Positions 36,101-46,527 are shown, counted from the first letter of the stretch. The stretch is 64,000 bases of DNA from Deltaproteobacteria bacterium (GCA_024279915.1 JAJRRB010000078.1:186001-250000), one strand, 5' to 3'. The notes: a model not told the origin generated them from the letters alone. Numbers and translations: made by a program.

Positions 36101-37177
36101 TTAAGGTTTATACCAGTCGTGGCGCATCAGGTCGCGGCGAAGCTCGTGTCCTGCATTGCGGATCACACCGTTGTACCAGAAGTGCTCATCCGAGGAGACG
36201 GTGCCCGGGTTGTCCATCCTTTTGCGGTTGTCAATCAGGATCTGGCGGAATTTTTCATCCGGTGCCTTGAGAACCTCGAGGATGCGGCTTTTGAGTGGTT
36301 CTTCGCAGGTTGAAATAACATGGTGAAGTATGTCCCGTAGCTGCAGGCCCATACGGTACTCCCATAAATCTCCTTCGAAATTACTGCAACACTCCTGGAC
36401 GAAGTCATTCCAATCAAGGAGCAGGGCTCCAAAATCATCTTCGGCAAATTCTTCATAGCTCGGGTTCTGGCTGAGAATTTCTTCGATCAGTCTCTGTTCC
36501 TTGCGGGAGAAGAAAAAAGAAAGACTCTCTTCCACCGGGTACATACTGAGAGTGTCAACCAGCTCGCGGCAAAAGTGTGCGTAATCCAGGTCTCGATCGC
36601 TGAAGTCTTGCCGGCAGCCCGGGAGATTCTCGCGTTCCAAACAGAGCAGCGACAGGTGGTCGTGGCCAAGTTCCGTGTGTAGAAGCAGGTCCGGACAGTG
36701 TGGGATTCTGGTCTTGGCCAACTGGTTAGTGAGTCGCAGATGGTTGTCGGTGAAAAAAGTCAGAACTTTCTCTTCCGAATAGAACATCTCCTGACTGGAG
36801 CGATTATTGGCCAGCCCAAAACCGACGAAGCCATCATGCACCAGCCGGTTCCAGTAAGGAGCAATAGTGTCCATGATTTCCGGGATCGGCATATAGGGCG
36901 AATAGTGAATCGTCGGTATTGGTGGTTCCTGATCGTTTGCGTTCGGTTCCGTGGTATAGAATTCGAGGATGAAGAACGCTTCTTCCGGCATACTGGTGGC
37001 AAATTCATTAAATGCCACACCCATGCGCGATGCGCCTGCCAGGACTGAAAAGTGGTAGGTGTCGCTGGAATTTTCCAGCAGGGAAAAGTTGTAGCCTTCC
37101 CGCAGGTTCCGTGACCGGCGTCGGGCTTGAGGCCAGAACTGCAAGCCTACCGGGAAATCTGTAAGAATATCGGACAA
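36101..37177 (-). CDS. Conserved-looking protein of unknown function
   Basis: About 358 residues from a TTG start with GAGG six bases upstream; an open frame upstream to 37237 overlaps a likely promoter (TTGACT). It is soluble and acidic, with no signal peptide or membrane helix, and no motif I know. Recognisable features are Trp/Tyr-rich stretches (IAPYWNRLVHDGFVGFGLAN near residue 110, HFWYNGVIRNAGHELRRDLM at the end). It lies 22 bp upstream of mqnB on the same strand and is probably co-transcribed with mqnB and mqnD. No function is proposed. Confidence 0.7.
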   Translation of the reverse strand: MSDILTDFPVGLQFWPQARRRSRNLREGYNFSLLENSSDTYHFSVLAGASRMGVAFNEFATSMPEEAFFILEFYTTEPNANDQEPPIPTIHYSPYMPIPEIMDTIAPYWNRLVHDGFVGFGLANNRSSQEMFYSEEKVLTFFTDNHLRLTNQLAKTRIPHCPDLLLHTELGHDHLSLLCLERENLPGCRQDFSDRDLDYAHFCRELVDTLSMYPVEESLSFFFSRKEQRLIEEILSQNPSYEEFAEDDFGALLLDWNDFVQECCSNFEGDLWEYRMGLQLRDILHHVISTCEEPLKSRILEVLKAPDEKFRQILIDNRKRMDNPGTVSSDEHFWYNGVIRNAGHELRRDLMRHDWYKP

Positions 37178-37355
37178 GGGTAACCTCGTGTTTGGGATTG
37201 TCCGCTTATGATGCGGCAATCCTCTTTGTGAAGTCAACAGTAAGTCGAGACGTAGATTTTTACCGGTGTAATAACAGCATGTTCACCAGTTGTCAGACAC
37301 TTCACTACTCAGTGCATAAAGGAGTTATGAAAAGAAATAATGTCTCGCTAAACAG

Positions 37356-37452
37356 GTGTTTAATATAAGTAAATATGTTTTATCTAAAATGAATTTACCA
37401 TTGACATCCTAGAGCACTTGGGCTATATCCATGCGGTGGATAAAACCCTATT
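37356..37452 (+). promoter_or_regulatory. Promoter and operator region of the carboxylase operon
   Basis: Elements in order: GTGTTTAATATAAGTAAAT (37356-37374), TTGACA (37401), TATATC (37424, 17 bp spacing), and TAAAACCCTATT (37441-37452) over the expected start site. The same four elements occur at 42378-42472 before the XRE-cupin gene with nearly equal spacing. The surrounding 37178-37609 spacer holds no gene. Confidence 0.75.
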
Positions 37453-37609
37453 CTACTGTAACTATGTTATGTACGTTCTGCACTTCTGAATTAACTCACG
37501 TGTTTTAAGAACACTAAGTTTACTGAATATCAACCGGGTTTATTAAATATCAGCCAGCGAAGCGAATCAGTTGCTTGCTGAAAACTCCAGCCAATAGAGG
37601 AATTCAAAG

Positions 37610-39334
37610 ATGGCCAAAAAAGCGATTAAACCGTCACTGAAGAATCCATTCGATCCGCCAGAAAAAGTCGAATTCACCATTCCCGGCGAAGTTGCGGGCG
37701 TGCGTGGTGGCTACGAGGATGTGATGCAGGAAGGTTACGACCTGATCCAGCGTCCAATCAAATCTGTGCCCGTCGGGCAGATTGAAAAGCAGCATTTCAA
37801 GAAAAGGATGACAGTTTGGGAACGGATCAAAGTTTTGACCCAGGCCAAACCGAACATCCTTTTCCAGAACTGGGGCAAGAACCTTGATGGTGCATCACTT
37901 GTTACAGGTATCCTTAATATCAACGGTCGTGATGTCGGTGTCTACGGTCACGATTTCACGGTACGCGCTGGCTCCATTGACGCAACCAACGGCAACAAGT
38001 TGGCGCGTCTCTTCAAAATGTGCGGCGAAAAAGGTTTGCCACTGATCGGTATGAACGACTCTGCGGGCGCCTTTGTTCCGGCCGGAGTCGGTGGTCTTGA
38101 TGGCTATGCTGAAGCATTCACTGCCTTGCGCAAAATCAGCGGTGTGGTGCCAACCGTCATGTGTATGTTCGGTTTCAACGCTGGCGGTGGTTCCTACCTG
38201 CCGCGTCAGGGCAGTTTCCTGATTCAGCCCAAAGATACCTTCTTTGGGCTGACTGGCCCCGGTGTTGTCAAATCGGTGCTTGGTGAGGATATCACTCCCG
38301 AAGATCTTGGTGGCCCCAAGGTTCATTGCGCATCGGGTGTTACCGATCTGACGGTGGCCGATGAGACCGCAGCGCTACGTACTGCTGTGCGTCTGATCAG
38401 CTATCTGCCAGACAATAATTTCAGTATGGCGCCTTTCCAGGAGACCAGCGATCCGCTCGATCGTAAGACCTGGGAGATCAATACTCTGTTGAAGAAAGCC
38501 TTCAACTCACCGACCGGTTTCAATACTCCCTTCGATGTTTCAATTATCATCCAGCAGATTTGCGATCACGGCGATTACTTCGAATTACAGCCTGATCGTT
38601 CCCGCGAGGCGATCACTGCTCTCGGCCGCCTCGGTGGTAACGTGGTTGGCTTCGTTGCCAACAACAGCGCAGTCTCCTCTGGCCAGATTGACTGCGACTC
38701 GGCTGTTAAAATCGCTCGTTTTGTACGTTTCTGCAACATCTACAATATTCCATTGATTTTTATGGAAGACACTACCGGCTTCCTGCCGGGGCGTGATCAG
38801 GAAGCCCGCGGTATTGTGCAGGCTGGTCGTTCCATGCTCGATTCGATCATTGATGTGCGTACCCCCCGTATCCTTTTGATTTTGCGCAATGCCTATGGTG
38901 GAGCTTACGCGTCTTACAACAACTACCCGACTGGCGCCGACCTGGTGCTGGCTCTGCCAACCACACGTCTGGCCGTTATGGGACCCGCCGGCAAGGAGTT
39001 TGTCTACAAGGGCGAACTGCGCAAGATGCGCGGTGGCATCAAAACGATGGTTGCGACAGGAACCCAGGAACGCATCAAAGCCGGCATGGACGGAGTCGAT
39101 GCCAAGAAAGACGCCGAAGCCGAAGCAGCCGAATGGCTCAAGACCCAGGAAGCTGAGCTCAACTTGCGTTACGAAAAAGAACTGATGAACCCGAAAGAGG
39201 GTCTGGCCCTTGGTTCCATCTCCTCACTGGTTATGCCGACCGATCTGCGTAAGGTCCTTGGCGAGAATATGAACTTCCTGCTGCGACACTATCAGCCGTC
39301 ATCCTGGCATGATGTCCAGCGAGAGTTTCATTGA
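37610..39334 (+). CDS. Acyl-CoA carboxylase, carboxyltransferase subunit (propionyl-CoA type)
   Basis: A 574-residue carboxyltransferase of the crotonase fold. Conserved stretches are [20 protein letters not shown] near residue 144, [20 protein letters not shown] near residue 184, and [20 protein letters not shown] near residue 383. [20 protein letters not shown] near residue 426 forms the second half-site. It moves CO2 from biotin to an acyl-CoA. The mutase, epimerase and MeaB downstream point to propionyl-CoA as the substrate. GAGGAATTC lies before the ATG. The biotin subunit gene follows. Confidence 0.87.
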   Translation: MAKKAIKPSLKNPFDPPEKVEFTIPGEVAGVRGGYEDVMQEGYDLIQRPIKSVPVGQIEKQHFKKRMTVWERIKVLTQAKPNILFQNWGKNLDGASLVTGILNINGRDVGVYGHDFTVRAGSIDATNGNKLARLFKMCGEKGLPLIGMNDSAGAFVPAGVGGLDGYAEAFTALRKISGVVPTVMCMFGFNAGGGSYLPRQGSFLIQPKDTFFGLTGPGVVKSVLGEDITPEDLGGPKVHCASGVTDLTVADETAALRTAVRLISYLPDNNFSMAPFQETSDPLDRKTWEINTLLKKAFNSPTGFNTPFDVSIIIQQICDHGDYFELQPDRSREAITALGRLGGNVVGFVANNSAVSSGQIDCDSAVKIARFVRFCNIYNIPLIFMEDTTGFLPGRDQEARGIVQAGRSMLDSIIDVRTPRILLILRNAYGGAYASYNNYPTGADLVLALPTTRLAVMGPAGKEFVYKGELRKMRGGIKTMVATGTQERIKAGMDGVDAKKDAEAEAAEWLKTQEAELNLRYEKELMNPKEGLALGSISSLVMPTDLRKVLGENMNFLLRHYQPSSWHDVQREFH

Positions 39335-39392
39335 TAACCAGGGATTTTACAGCATCTTAAGCGAATCAAAATTTCGATTTGGAGATAAAGCA

Positions 39393-42266
39393 ATGGCACA
39401 GACTAATTACTATACAAATAATCCACTGATCCACAGCGATCGCCGCTTGAGCCAGTCCGATTCAGAGTGGGTTCGTTCCTTCTCTTGTGAAGATCTCAAG
39501 CCGCTGATCGTTTGCCGTGGTCCAATTCGCCTTGAAGCGATGACTGTCTACGAAGAGATGGGCATGGACCATTACGGAATTCTGCTCTCTGAGAAGGATT
39601 CGATTGTTTACCCCAACGCCCTGTCGCCGGAACTGCGCATGCTGACCGACAACAGTCGTGTGCACCGGGTACCTGATTACACCGGAGCCTCCAAGGAAGA
39701 GCGTCTTGAGCGGATCGGCCAGATTATCCAGATCGCCAAGGATAATGGTTACGATGCAATCTTTGCCGGCTATGGCTTTATGGCGGAAGACGACGAGTTC
39801 GTCGCTGCGATTGGAAATGCCGGGTTGAACTTCATCGGCCCCTGCGCAGCTACCCAGCGCGGTGCCGGTAAAAAGGACGAAGCGAAGCGAACTGCTCTGA
39901 GCGTGGATGTCTCGGTTACCCCGGGGATTGATAATGTTACCGCTCGCACCCTGATCACCAAGCACCCCAGTAGCAAAGCGTTGCTGGCAGTAGTCAAGGC
40001 TGAAGGGCTCAAGTGCGACAAGAAAATTCTCAACGATAAAAATCTGGCGATAGCGAATTTGGCCGATCATATCCTGATGGCGTCTTATGCAAAAGGTATT
40101 GACCTGTTCTCCATCGAGGAGCTCTGTGCCCAGGTTGAAAAAGAATGTGTGGGGATGTTCAAGAGTTATCCCGGTGCCAGAATTCGCCTTAAAGTGATCG
40201 GTGGCGGTGGTGGTAAGGGCCAACGGATTCTTGGAGGGTCACTACTGACCAAAAAGAACGTCTCCGATGCCGACATCAAGAAGGCTGCAACTGTCGCACC
40301 GGAACTGGTTCGTGAAGTCCTGCTTGAAGTTAAGGCCAACGGTGTTGGTGACAACAAGAACGTGCTGGTCGAACTTAATATCGAGCAGACCCGTCACAAT
40401 GAGATCCAGTTGCTTGGTAACGGCGAGTGGACTATTGCTCTCGGTGGTCGTGACTGTTCCCTGCAGATGCATGAGCAGAAATTGCTTGAAATTTCAGTCA
40501 CCCAGGAAGCCTTGACCGAGGAGATCGAAAAGGCCAAAAAAGCTGGCCAGAAAGCTCAGGCAACAGCGCTGGAGAGTGATCTGACGGTCCTTAAGAAGAT
40601 GGAAGAGGAGTCGGAGCGGTTCGGTATTGCCGTCGGACTCGATTCAGCATCAACATTCGAGTGCATTGTCGATGGTGCCCGCCACTACTTCATGGAAGTT
40701 AACACCCGTATCCAGGTCGAACACCGGGTAACGGAACTGGTTTACAACCTCAAGTTCACCAATCCGAAGAACAAGAAAGAGTTCTTTATTGTCGAATCGT
40801 TGGTCGAAGCGATGGCTCTTCTGGCCCGGCACAAGAAGCGTCTGCCGCGTCCGGAACGTCAACAGCGTTTTGGCGCCGCTGCCGAAGCTCGTCTCAATGC
40901 GACTGATTGTTCACTCTCGCCGAGTGCTGGCGGCGTAATTCGCTACTGGTCGAAGCCGATCGATGGCGAAATTCGTGATGACCAGGGCATCTGCATGGTC
41001 AATCCGGACACTGAGCAATTTATGCGTTATACGGTGGCCGGTGCTTACGATTCCAATATCGCCTTATTGCTAACCAAGGGTGACAATCGCCTTGCCAGCT
41101 ATCAGCATCTTTCCAAAGTTCTGAGCAGTACTGTGCTGCGTGGTACCGATTTGGCAACCAACCTCGAATTCCACTACGGTCTGGTCAATTGGTTCCTCGG
41201 GCAGAACGTTATGGCCAAACCGACCACCCGCTTCGTGGTTCCTTATCTGACCTTGGTCGGCAAGCTCAAGGAAGAGGCCAGCAAGCTGGATGTGGTCTTT
41301 GCTTTCATAGCGATGAAGAAGCATTATGGCAAACTCTACAGCGATGATTCTGAGATCAAGAAAGCGATCTCTGAAACCCTTGATCGCAAAGGCACGCTCC
41401 TGACCCGGCCAATGGAAAAGTTGCTGGAAGATCCGCATATGCTTTCGGGTTGGTTGAGTATCAATCGCAAAAATTTCAAGTATAAAGGCGGCAAACTGGT
41501 CTGGCTGCGGAATCCTCTGGTTATTCTTGAAGAAACCTATGAATACCTCAATATGACCTGGCGCAAGGAAGCTCCGGCAGCCGAAGTGATCTGGACTCAC
41601 GACCGCGACCTGTTGCAGAATGCTCTGGCTTTCTATGCCGAGTTACGGGAGAAGTTCAACCTGGAGAAAGAAGAGTTCGCCAAGCTTAACGACATCCTCA
41701 GCAAGGATAAGCCGCAAGGCGGCTTTGATGCTGAAATCTGGGCGGACATCCAGGCGTCTCATCTTGGTTATGAAGTTGGTAATGAGCTTTTCGGTATGCT
41801 CTTCATGATCGCTGAAAAGACCGACTTCTATGACTTTAAGGTGGAGGATGATCTAGAGGTAACGATCCCTGATTATCTCAATGATCCCGATCTGCAGGCG
41901 GCTATGAAGAAGATTCTGGTACCGCCCCCAGCAACCAAGGCTGATGAAATTGTCACTCCAGGGGGTGGCATGTACTATGCGCAGGAAGCTCCCGGTATGC
42001 CGTTATTTGCGACCGAAGGCATGCATTTCGAAAAGGGCCAGCCGCTCTTTATTCTCGAAGTTATGAAAATGTTCAACAAGGTTCCGGCGCCTTTCGCTGG
42101 AACCATTGACACGATTATCATTGAAGGTGGCGATGGCGTCATTGTCCAGAAGGGACAGCCGATCTTCAAGGTTACCCCTGATGAGAAATTTGTTGAAATT
42201 GATCCAAAAGAGGTTGAGCGTGAAAAGCGGGCGACAACGACAGAGTATCTGGAAGCTGTTCTCTGA
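39393..42266 (+). CDS. Acyl-CoA carboxylase, biotin carboxylase and biotin carrier subunit
   Basis: A 957-residue protein. The N-terminal biotin carboxylase part has the ATP-grasp stretch VIGGGGGKGQRILGG near residue 268 and the active-site VNTRIQVEHRVTELV near residue 436. A long middle region (about 580-870) without clear similarity follows. The C-terminal biotinyl domain has LEVMKMFNKVPAPFAG near residue 888, where Lys carries biotin. A standard subunit of this kind has about 650 residues. The ATG at 39393 has TTTGGAG upstream; a longer frame would overlap the previous gene. It is the partner of the carboxyltransferase. Confidence 0.87.
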   Translation: MAQTNYYTNNPLIHSDRRLSQSDSEWVRSFSCEDLKPLIVCRGPIRLEAMTVYEEMGMDHYGILLSEKDSIVYPNALSPELRMLTDNSRVHRVPDYTGASKEERLERIGQIIQIAKDNGYDAIFAGYGFMAEDDEFVAAIGNAGLNFIGPCAATQRGAGKKDEAKRTALSVDVSVTPGIDNVTARTLITKHPSSKALLAVVKAEGLKCDKKILNDKNLAIANLADHILMASYAKGIDLFSIEELCAQVEKECVGMFKSYPGARIRLKVIGGGGGKGQRILGGSLLTKKNVSDADIKKAATVAPELVREVLLEVKANGVGDNKNVLVELNIEQTRHNEIQLLGNGEWTIALGGRDCSLQMHEQKLLEISVTQEALTEEIEKAKKAGQKAQATALESDLTVLKKMEEESERFGIAVGLDSASTFECIVDGARHYFMEVNTRIQVEHRVTELVYNLKFTNPKNKKEFFIVESLVEAMALLARHKKRLPRPERQQRFGAAAEARLNATDCSLSPSAGGVIRYWSKPIDGEIRDDQGICMVNPDTEQFMRYTVAGAYDSNIALLLTKGDNRLASYQHLSKVLSSTVLRGTDLATNLEFHYGLVNWFLGQNVMAKPTTRFVVPYLTLVGKLKEEASKLDVVFAFIAMKKHYGKLYSDDSEIKKAISETLDRKGTLLTRPMEKLLEDPHMLSGWLSINRKNFKYKGGKLVWLRNPLVILEETYEYLNMTWRKEAPAAEVIWTHDRDLLQNALAFYAELREKFNLEKEEFAKLNDILSKDKPQGGFDAEIWADIQASHLGYEVGNELFGMLFMIAEKTDFYDFKVEDDLEVTIPDYLNDPDLQAAMKKILVPPPATKADEIVTPGGGMYYAQEAPGMPLFATEGMHFEKGQPLFILEVMKMFNKVPAPFAGTIDTIIIEGGDGVIVQKGQPIFKVTPDEKFVEIDPKEVEREKRATTTEYLEAVL

Positions 42267-42309
42267 TCCCGGTTTTCGGTAGAGAAACAATAAAGAACGT
42301 AAAGTGCAG

Positions 42310-42348
42310 CGCCCCAACCTGAAGACAGGTGGGGCGTTGTTCTTTTTT
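42310..42348 (+). terminator. Terminator after the carboxylase operon
   Basis: CGCCCCAACCT pairs with AGGTGGGGCG (one bulged A) around GAAGAC, followed by TTGTTCTTTTTT. It separates the carboxylase operon from the XRE-cupin gene. Confidence 0.85.
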
Positions 42349-42377
42349 GCCAGCCCACAATAAAACGTCCTACTTGA

Positions 42378-42472
42378 GTGTTTAATATAGGTAAATTATT
42401 TTTATCGTCAATAAAATTTGTTGACATTTGTGCCTTGTATTGGTTATATCCTACAGGTTCTAAAACCCTATT
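42378..42472 (+). promoter_or_regulatory. Promoter and operator region of the XRE-cupin regulator
   Basis: GTGTTTAATATAGGTAAAT (42378-42396), TTGACA (42421), TATATC (42445, 18 bp spacing) and TAAAACCCTATT (42461-42472). TTGACA to TAAAACCC is 40 bp here and before the carboxylase operon. This suggests one regulator, most simply the XRE protein itself, acting on both. Confidence 0.75.
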
Positions 42473-42496
42473 TTATTTTCGCTGGGAAGGTTTGTT

Positions 42497-43057
42497 GTGG
42501 AATACAATATTGGCTCAAAAATCAAGGAACTACGTAAAGCGCGTAAGCTGACTTTGCAAGCTGTGGCACGTGAAACAGGTTTCTCTCCTGCATTGATCTC
42601 CCAGATTGAAAACAATAATGTTTCACCGCCGATAGCGACCCTTTCTAAAATAGCCCGTTTTTTTGATGTCAAGATCGGTATGTTTTTTGAGGAAGAGGAA
42701 ATTGATTGTAAGTACGAGGTGGTCAGAAAATCTGATCGTCGGGAAGTCAGCCGGGTGATCTCGGTGGCCGGTACTGGTCATGGCTACACTTATGAAGCGC
42801 TCTCGTTCCGCAAGCGTAACAAAAAGATGGAGCCGTTTGTGGTGACGGTTGCCAGTCGTCCCGAAGAAGAAACTCTCTACAATCATGACGGTGAAGAGTT
42901 CCTGCTGATCCTTAAAGGCAAGGCAGAGGTCATCCTTGAAGATGAGCGTATTATCCTGGAGGAAGGGGATGCCGTTTATTTTGATGCGACTCTCAGGCAC
43001 CGTCTGCTTGCTTGTGATGAAGGTGAAGTCCAAGTACTGGCGATTGTGACACGTTAG
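42497..43057 (+). CDS. XRE-family regulator with cupin domain
   Basis: A 186-residue regulator. The helix-turn-helix spans about residues 8-62 (RKLTLQAVARETGFSPALIS, then QIENNNVSPPIATLSKIARF). The C-terminal cupin_2 domain (EEETLYNHDGEEFLLILKGK near residue 117, then LEEGDAVYFDATLRHRLL) probably binds a small ligand. XRE-cupin proteins commonly control nearby catabolic genes. This one lies between the carboxylase and mutase genes and shares its upstream sites with the carboxylase operon, so it likely responds to a propionate or methylmalonate-related signal (inferred). The GTG start has GGGAAGG upstream. Confidence 0.9.
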   Translation: MEYNIGSKIKELRKARKLTLQAVARETGFSPALISQIENNNVSPPIATLSKIARFFDVKIGMFFEEEEIDCKYEVVRKSDRREVSRVISVAGTGHGYTYEALSFRKRNKKMEPFVVTVASRPEEETLYNHDGEEFLLILKGKAEVILEDERIILEEGDAVYFDATLRHRLLACDEGEVQVLAIVTR

Positions 43058-43161
43058 AAGAGCACCGGAGGCTGAGAATTGGGATTGGAGACTGGTAAGA
43101 TCAACAACCAGGCTCTGGCCCCAATTCCCAGCCCTCATATTTTAATAAAGGATTGATAGAA

Positions 43162-45303
43162 ATGAGCTGTTTCGAAAAGAAAAATTTGGCCGACTGGGAA
43201 GCCCAGGCAAAAAAAGAGAAGAAGACTGACGACCTCTCCAACTTTAAATGGGAGACTGCGGAAGGGATTGATGTCAAGCCGCTCTACACCGCGGCAGACC
43301 TCGAAAATCTGGAAACGGTTGATTCTTTACCTGGTATGGCTCCCTTTACGCGTGGACCGATGGCGACCATGTACGCCGGTCGCCCCTGGACCGTCCGCCA
43401 GTATGCCGGTTTTTCAACTGCGGAAGAGTCGAACGCTTTCTACAAACGTAATCTTGCCGCTGGTCAGCAGGGATTGTCGGTCGCCTTCGATCTGGCGACC
43501 CATCGTGGTTACGATTCAGATCATCCTCGCGTGGTTGGCGATGTCGGTAAAGCTGGCGTGGCGATCGACTCGGTTGAGGATATGAAGATCCTCTTTGGCG
43601 ACATCCCGCTTGACAAGGTTTCAGTGTCGATGACTATGAACGGCGCGGTTCTGCCAATTTTGGCCAGCTACATAGTCGCCGCTGAAGAGCAGGGCGTTTC
43701 CCCGGAGCAGTTGGCCGGTACTATTCAGAACGATATCCTCAAAGAGTTCATGGTCCGCAATACTTACATATATCCTCCGGCACCGTCGATGCGGATCATT
43801 GCCGATATTATTGAGTACACCAGCAACCACATGCCGCGCTTCAATTCCATTTCAATCTCCGGCTATCATATCCAGGAGGCTGGAGCCAACAACGCCCTGG
43901 AGCTGGCATTCACTCTGGCCGATGGCCTTGAATATGTGAAGACCGCAATCGACAAGGGACTTGATGTCGATGTCTTTGCACCGCGACTCTCCTTCTTCTT
44001 TGGCATCGGCATGAACTTTTTCATGGAGGCATCCAAGCTGCGTGCGGCTCGCTACCTCTGGTCGCATCTGATGAAGCGCTTCGAGCCGAAAAACCCGAAG
44101 TCGCTGATGCTGCGTACCCATTGCCAGACCTCCGGATGGAGCCTTACTGAGCAGGATCCTTATAACAATGTCGTGCGAACGACTCTCGAAGCTCTGGCTG
44201 CCGTGCTGGGTGGCACACAGTCGTTGCACACTAACGCGCTCGATGAAGCAATCGCTCTACCGACCGATCATTCTGCAAGGATTGCTCGTAATACCCAGTT
44301 GATCATCCAGGAAGAATCTGGCGTTACCAATGTCGTTGATCCTCTGGCTGGCTCATATTATGTTGAAAGTCTGACCGCCTCGCTGATTGCAGAAGCTCAG
44401 AAGATCCTTGATGAAATCGAAGGCCTTGGCGGTATGACCAAGGCGATTGAGTCTGGCATGCCAAAGTTGCGTATCGAGGAATCAGCCGCCAAAAAGCAGG
44501 CTTCCATCGATAGCGGCCGCGATGTCATCGTCGGCGTCAACAACTATCAACTCGCTGAAGAAGCTCAAATTGAAGTGCTTGCTATCGATAACACCGTCGT
44601 ACGCAAATCACAAATTGCTCGTCTCGAAAAGATGCGCGCTGACCGTGACGAAGATGCCTGCCAGAAGGCGCTTGCCGCAATTACTGCCGCATGCGAAAAT
44701 AACTCAGGGAACCTCCTCGGTCTCACTGTTGATGCTGCCCGCCTACGAGCTAGCGTTGGAGAGATCTCCGATGCAATGGAGAAGGTGTTTGGCCGCCACA
44801 AAGCGGAGATCAGATTGGTTTCAGGAGCCTACGGAGCTGTGGTGAGTAACGACGACAATTTTTCTGCCCTGCAAAAGCGGATCGACGCATTTTCTGAGAA
44901 AGAAGGTCGTCGTCCACGCATCCTGATTGCCAAGATGGGACAGGACGGCCATGATCGTGGTGCTAAGGTGGTGGCAACGGCCTATGCTGATGCTGGCTTT
45001 GATGTTGATGTCGGACCGCTCTTCCAGACTCCTGAAGAAGCTGCAAAGATGGCAGTGGAAAACGATGTCCACGTGGTCGGTGTCTCAAGCCTGGCCGCCG
45101 GACACAAAACTCTCGTACCACAGCTTGCCGCTGAGTTAAAGAAACTCGGCGCTGAGGATATCGTCATTGTTTGCGGCGGTGTCATCCCACGCCAGGATTA
45201 TGACGAGCTGTTTGCAGCTGGCGCCGCCAGGATCTTCGGGCCAGGTACGCCGATTGTTACCTCGGCTACCCAGACGCTGGACGCAATCGAAGAGAAGAAG
45301 TAA
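43162..45303 (+). CDS. Methylmalonyl-CoA mutase
   Basis: A 713-residue B12-dependent enzyme that interconverts methylmalonyl-CoA and succinyl-CoA. The catalytic barrel (about 1-560) has [20 protein letters not shown] near residue 58 and [17 protein letters not shown] near residue 318. The C-terminal B12 domain has [16 protein letters not shown] near residue 592, with the His that ligates cobalt (D-x-H-x-x-G). Both domains are on one chain, so no second subunit is needed. The ATG at 43162 has AAAGGA upstream. MeaB follows after a terminator. Confidence 0.95.
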   Translation: MSCFEKKNLADWEAQAKKEKKTDDLSNFKWETAEGIDVKPLYTAADLENLETVDSLPGMAPFTRGPMATMYAGRPWTVRQYAGFSTAEESNAFYKRNLAAGQQGLSVAFDLATHRGYDSDHPRVVGDVGKAGVAIDSVEDMKILFGDIPLDKVSVSMTMNGAVLPILASYIVAAEEQGVSPEQLAGTIQNDILKEFMVRNTYIYPPAPSMRIIADIIEYTSNHMPRFNSISISGYHIQEAGANNALELAFTLADGLEYVKTAIDKGLDVDVFAPRLSFFFGIGMNFFMEASKLRAARYLWSHLMKRFEPKNPKSLMLRTHCQTSGWSLTEQDPYNNVVRTTLEALAAVLGGTQSLHTNALDEAIALPTDHSARIARNTQLIIQEESGVTNVVDPLAGSYYVESLTASLIAEAQKILDEIEGLGGMTKAIESGMPKLRIEESAAKKQASIDSGRDVIVGVNNYQLAEEAQIEVLAIDNTVVRKSQIARLEKMRADRDEDACQKALAAITAACENNSGNLLGLTVDAARLRASVGEISDAMEKVFGRHKAEIRLVSGAYGAVVSNDDNFSALQKRIDAFSEKEGRRPRILIAKMGQDGHDRGAKVVATAYADAGFDVDVGPLFQTPEEAAKMAVENDVHVVGVSSLAAGHKTLVPQLAAELKKLGAEDIVIVCGGVIPRQDYDELFAAGAARIFGPGTPIVTSATQTLDAIEEKK

Positions 45304-45323
45304 TTTTCTAACATTAGACATTG

Positions 45324-45356
45324 AGAGGGTAGGCGTGAGCCTGCCCTCTTTTTTTT
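45324..45356 (+). terminator. Terminator after methylmalonyl-CoA mutase
   Basis: AGAGGGTAGGC pairs with GCCTGCCCTCT (one T-G) around GTGA, followed by a long T-run. It merges with the start of the repeat at 45354. Confidence 0.9.
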
Positions 45357-45480
45357 AACGCAAAGACGCAAAGGCGCAAAGAAAGCAATGTTTTCCTTTT
45401 GGGAATTAAATAGTATTATCCCTTATAGGGTTTGCTTTGCGACTTCGCGTCTTGAGTGAGCGAAGCGAGAGGGCGTTAAA
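45354..45480. repeat. Inverted repeat of the CGCAAAGACGCAAAG family
   Basis: TTTAACGC at the left end answers GCGTTAAA at the right. Inside the ends are CGCAAAGACGCAAAGGCGCA and CTTTGCGACTTCGCGTC. Related words recur at 46505, 46990 and 52359. The segment fills most of the mutase-meaB gap and holds no gene. Confidence 0.65.
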
Positions 45481-45500
45481 TTGATTTTTCAGGTTTTAAC

Positions 45501-46478
45501 ATGATCAAAATCCAAGAAATAGCCGAAGGTGTTCGTGCTGGCAACGTCCGCGCCCTGGCCAAGGCGATCACCCTGATTGAGAGTCGTAATCTCGATCATT
45601 CTTTGGCAGCAACCACGCTGCTTGATGAACTTCTTCCCTCAATAGGCAATTCAATTCGTATCGGTATCTCCGGGGTTCCGGGCGCTGGCAAAAGCACTTT
45701 TATTGAAGCCTTCGGTATGTATCTGGTCAAACAGGGACACAAGGTGGCTGTGCTGGCGGTCGACCCGACTTCACAGCTCTCCGGTGGCAGCATCCTTGGT
45801 GACAAGACGCGTATGGAGGAGTTGGCGCGAGAGACCAGTGCGTTCATTAGGCCATCGCCTGCTGGCGACACACTGGGTGGTGTAGCCCGCAAAACCCGTG
45901 AGACTATGTTGATCTGCGAAGCAGCTGGCTTTGATGTGGTCATCGTTGAAACGGTCGGAGTTGGCCAGTCGGAGATAACCGTCGCCTCAATGGTCGATTT
46001 CTTCCTCTTACTGCAGATTCCCAATGCCGGAGACGAACTGCAGGGGATTAAACGTGGTGTCATGGAGATCGCTGACGCCATCGTTGTCAATAAAGCGGAA
46101 GGTGATAACCGTTCTCGTGCCGAACTCGCAAGGCAGCAGTACACCAACGCTTTGCACATGCTTAAACCGAAGAGCCTTAACTGGCAGGTTCCTGCTTTGC
46201 TTTGTAGCGCGCTGCACAATGAAGGTGTCTCAGAGGTGTGGAATATGATCGAGGACTTTCGTTCACGCATGCAGCTAAACGGTGAGCTCGAAGATAAGCG
46301 TAAATTGCAGGCCAGCGACTGGATGTGGACATTGTTGATGGATGATCTCAAAGAAATGTTTTTGCGCGATCGTCACGTCGAAGGGCTACTAACACAGGTG
46401 CAGGCTGCTGTGGCAAATGGTACGACGACACCGAGTGCTGCTTCGAGAAGATTGCTGGAGGTTTTTAAACGGAACTGA
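45501..46478 (+). CDS. meaB: Methylmalonyl-CoA mutase-associated GTPase MeaB
   Basis: A 325-residue G3E-family GTPase that protects and reloads the B12 mutase. Walker A is GVPGAGKST near residue 56. DTLGGVARKTRETMLICEAA near residue 117 and ETVGVGQSE near residue 152 are family hallmarks, and NKAEGDN is the guanine site. It follows the mutase gene, though a terminator and a repeat lie between them. No strong ribosome site is seen. Confidence 0.95.
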   Translation: MIKIQEIAEGVRAGNVRALAKAITLIESRNLDHSLAATTLLDELLPSIGNSIRIGISGVPGAGKSTFIEAFGMYLVKQGHKVAVLAVDPTSQLSGGSILGDKTRMEELARETSAFIRPSPAGDTLGGVARKTRETMLICEAAGFDVVIVETVGVGQSEITVASMVDFFLLLQIPNAGDELQGIKRGVMEIADAIVVNKAEGDNRSRAELARQQYTNALHMLKPKSLNWQVPALLCSALHNEGVSEVWNMIEDFRSRMQLNGELEDKRKLQASDWMWTLLMDDLKEMFLRDRHVEGLLTQVQAAVANGTTTPSAASRRLLEVFKRN

Positions 46479-46504
46479 CCTTGTAGCGTTAGACAGAGCA
46501 AAAG

Positions 46505-46527
46505 CGTAACGCAAAGACGCAAAGGGA
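46505..46527. repeat. Left 23-bp inverted repeat of the GxxExxY islet
   Basis: A 23-bp arm that contains AACGCAAAGACGCAAAGGG and has a perfect inverted partner at 46990-47012. The two arms enclose the GxxExxY gene. Confidence 0.85.
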
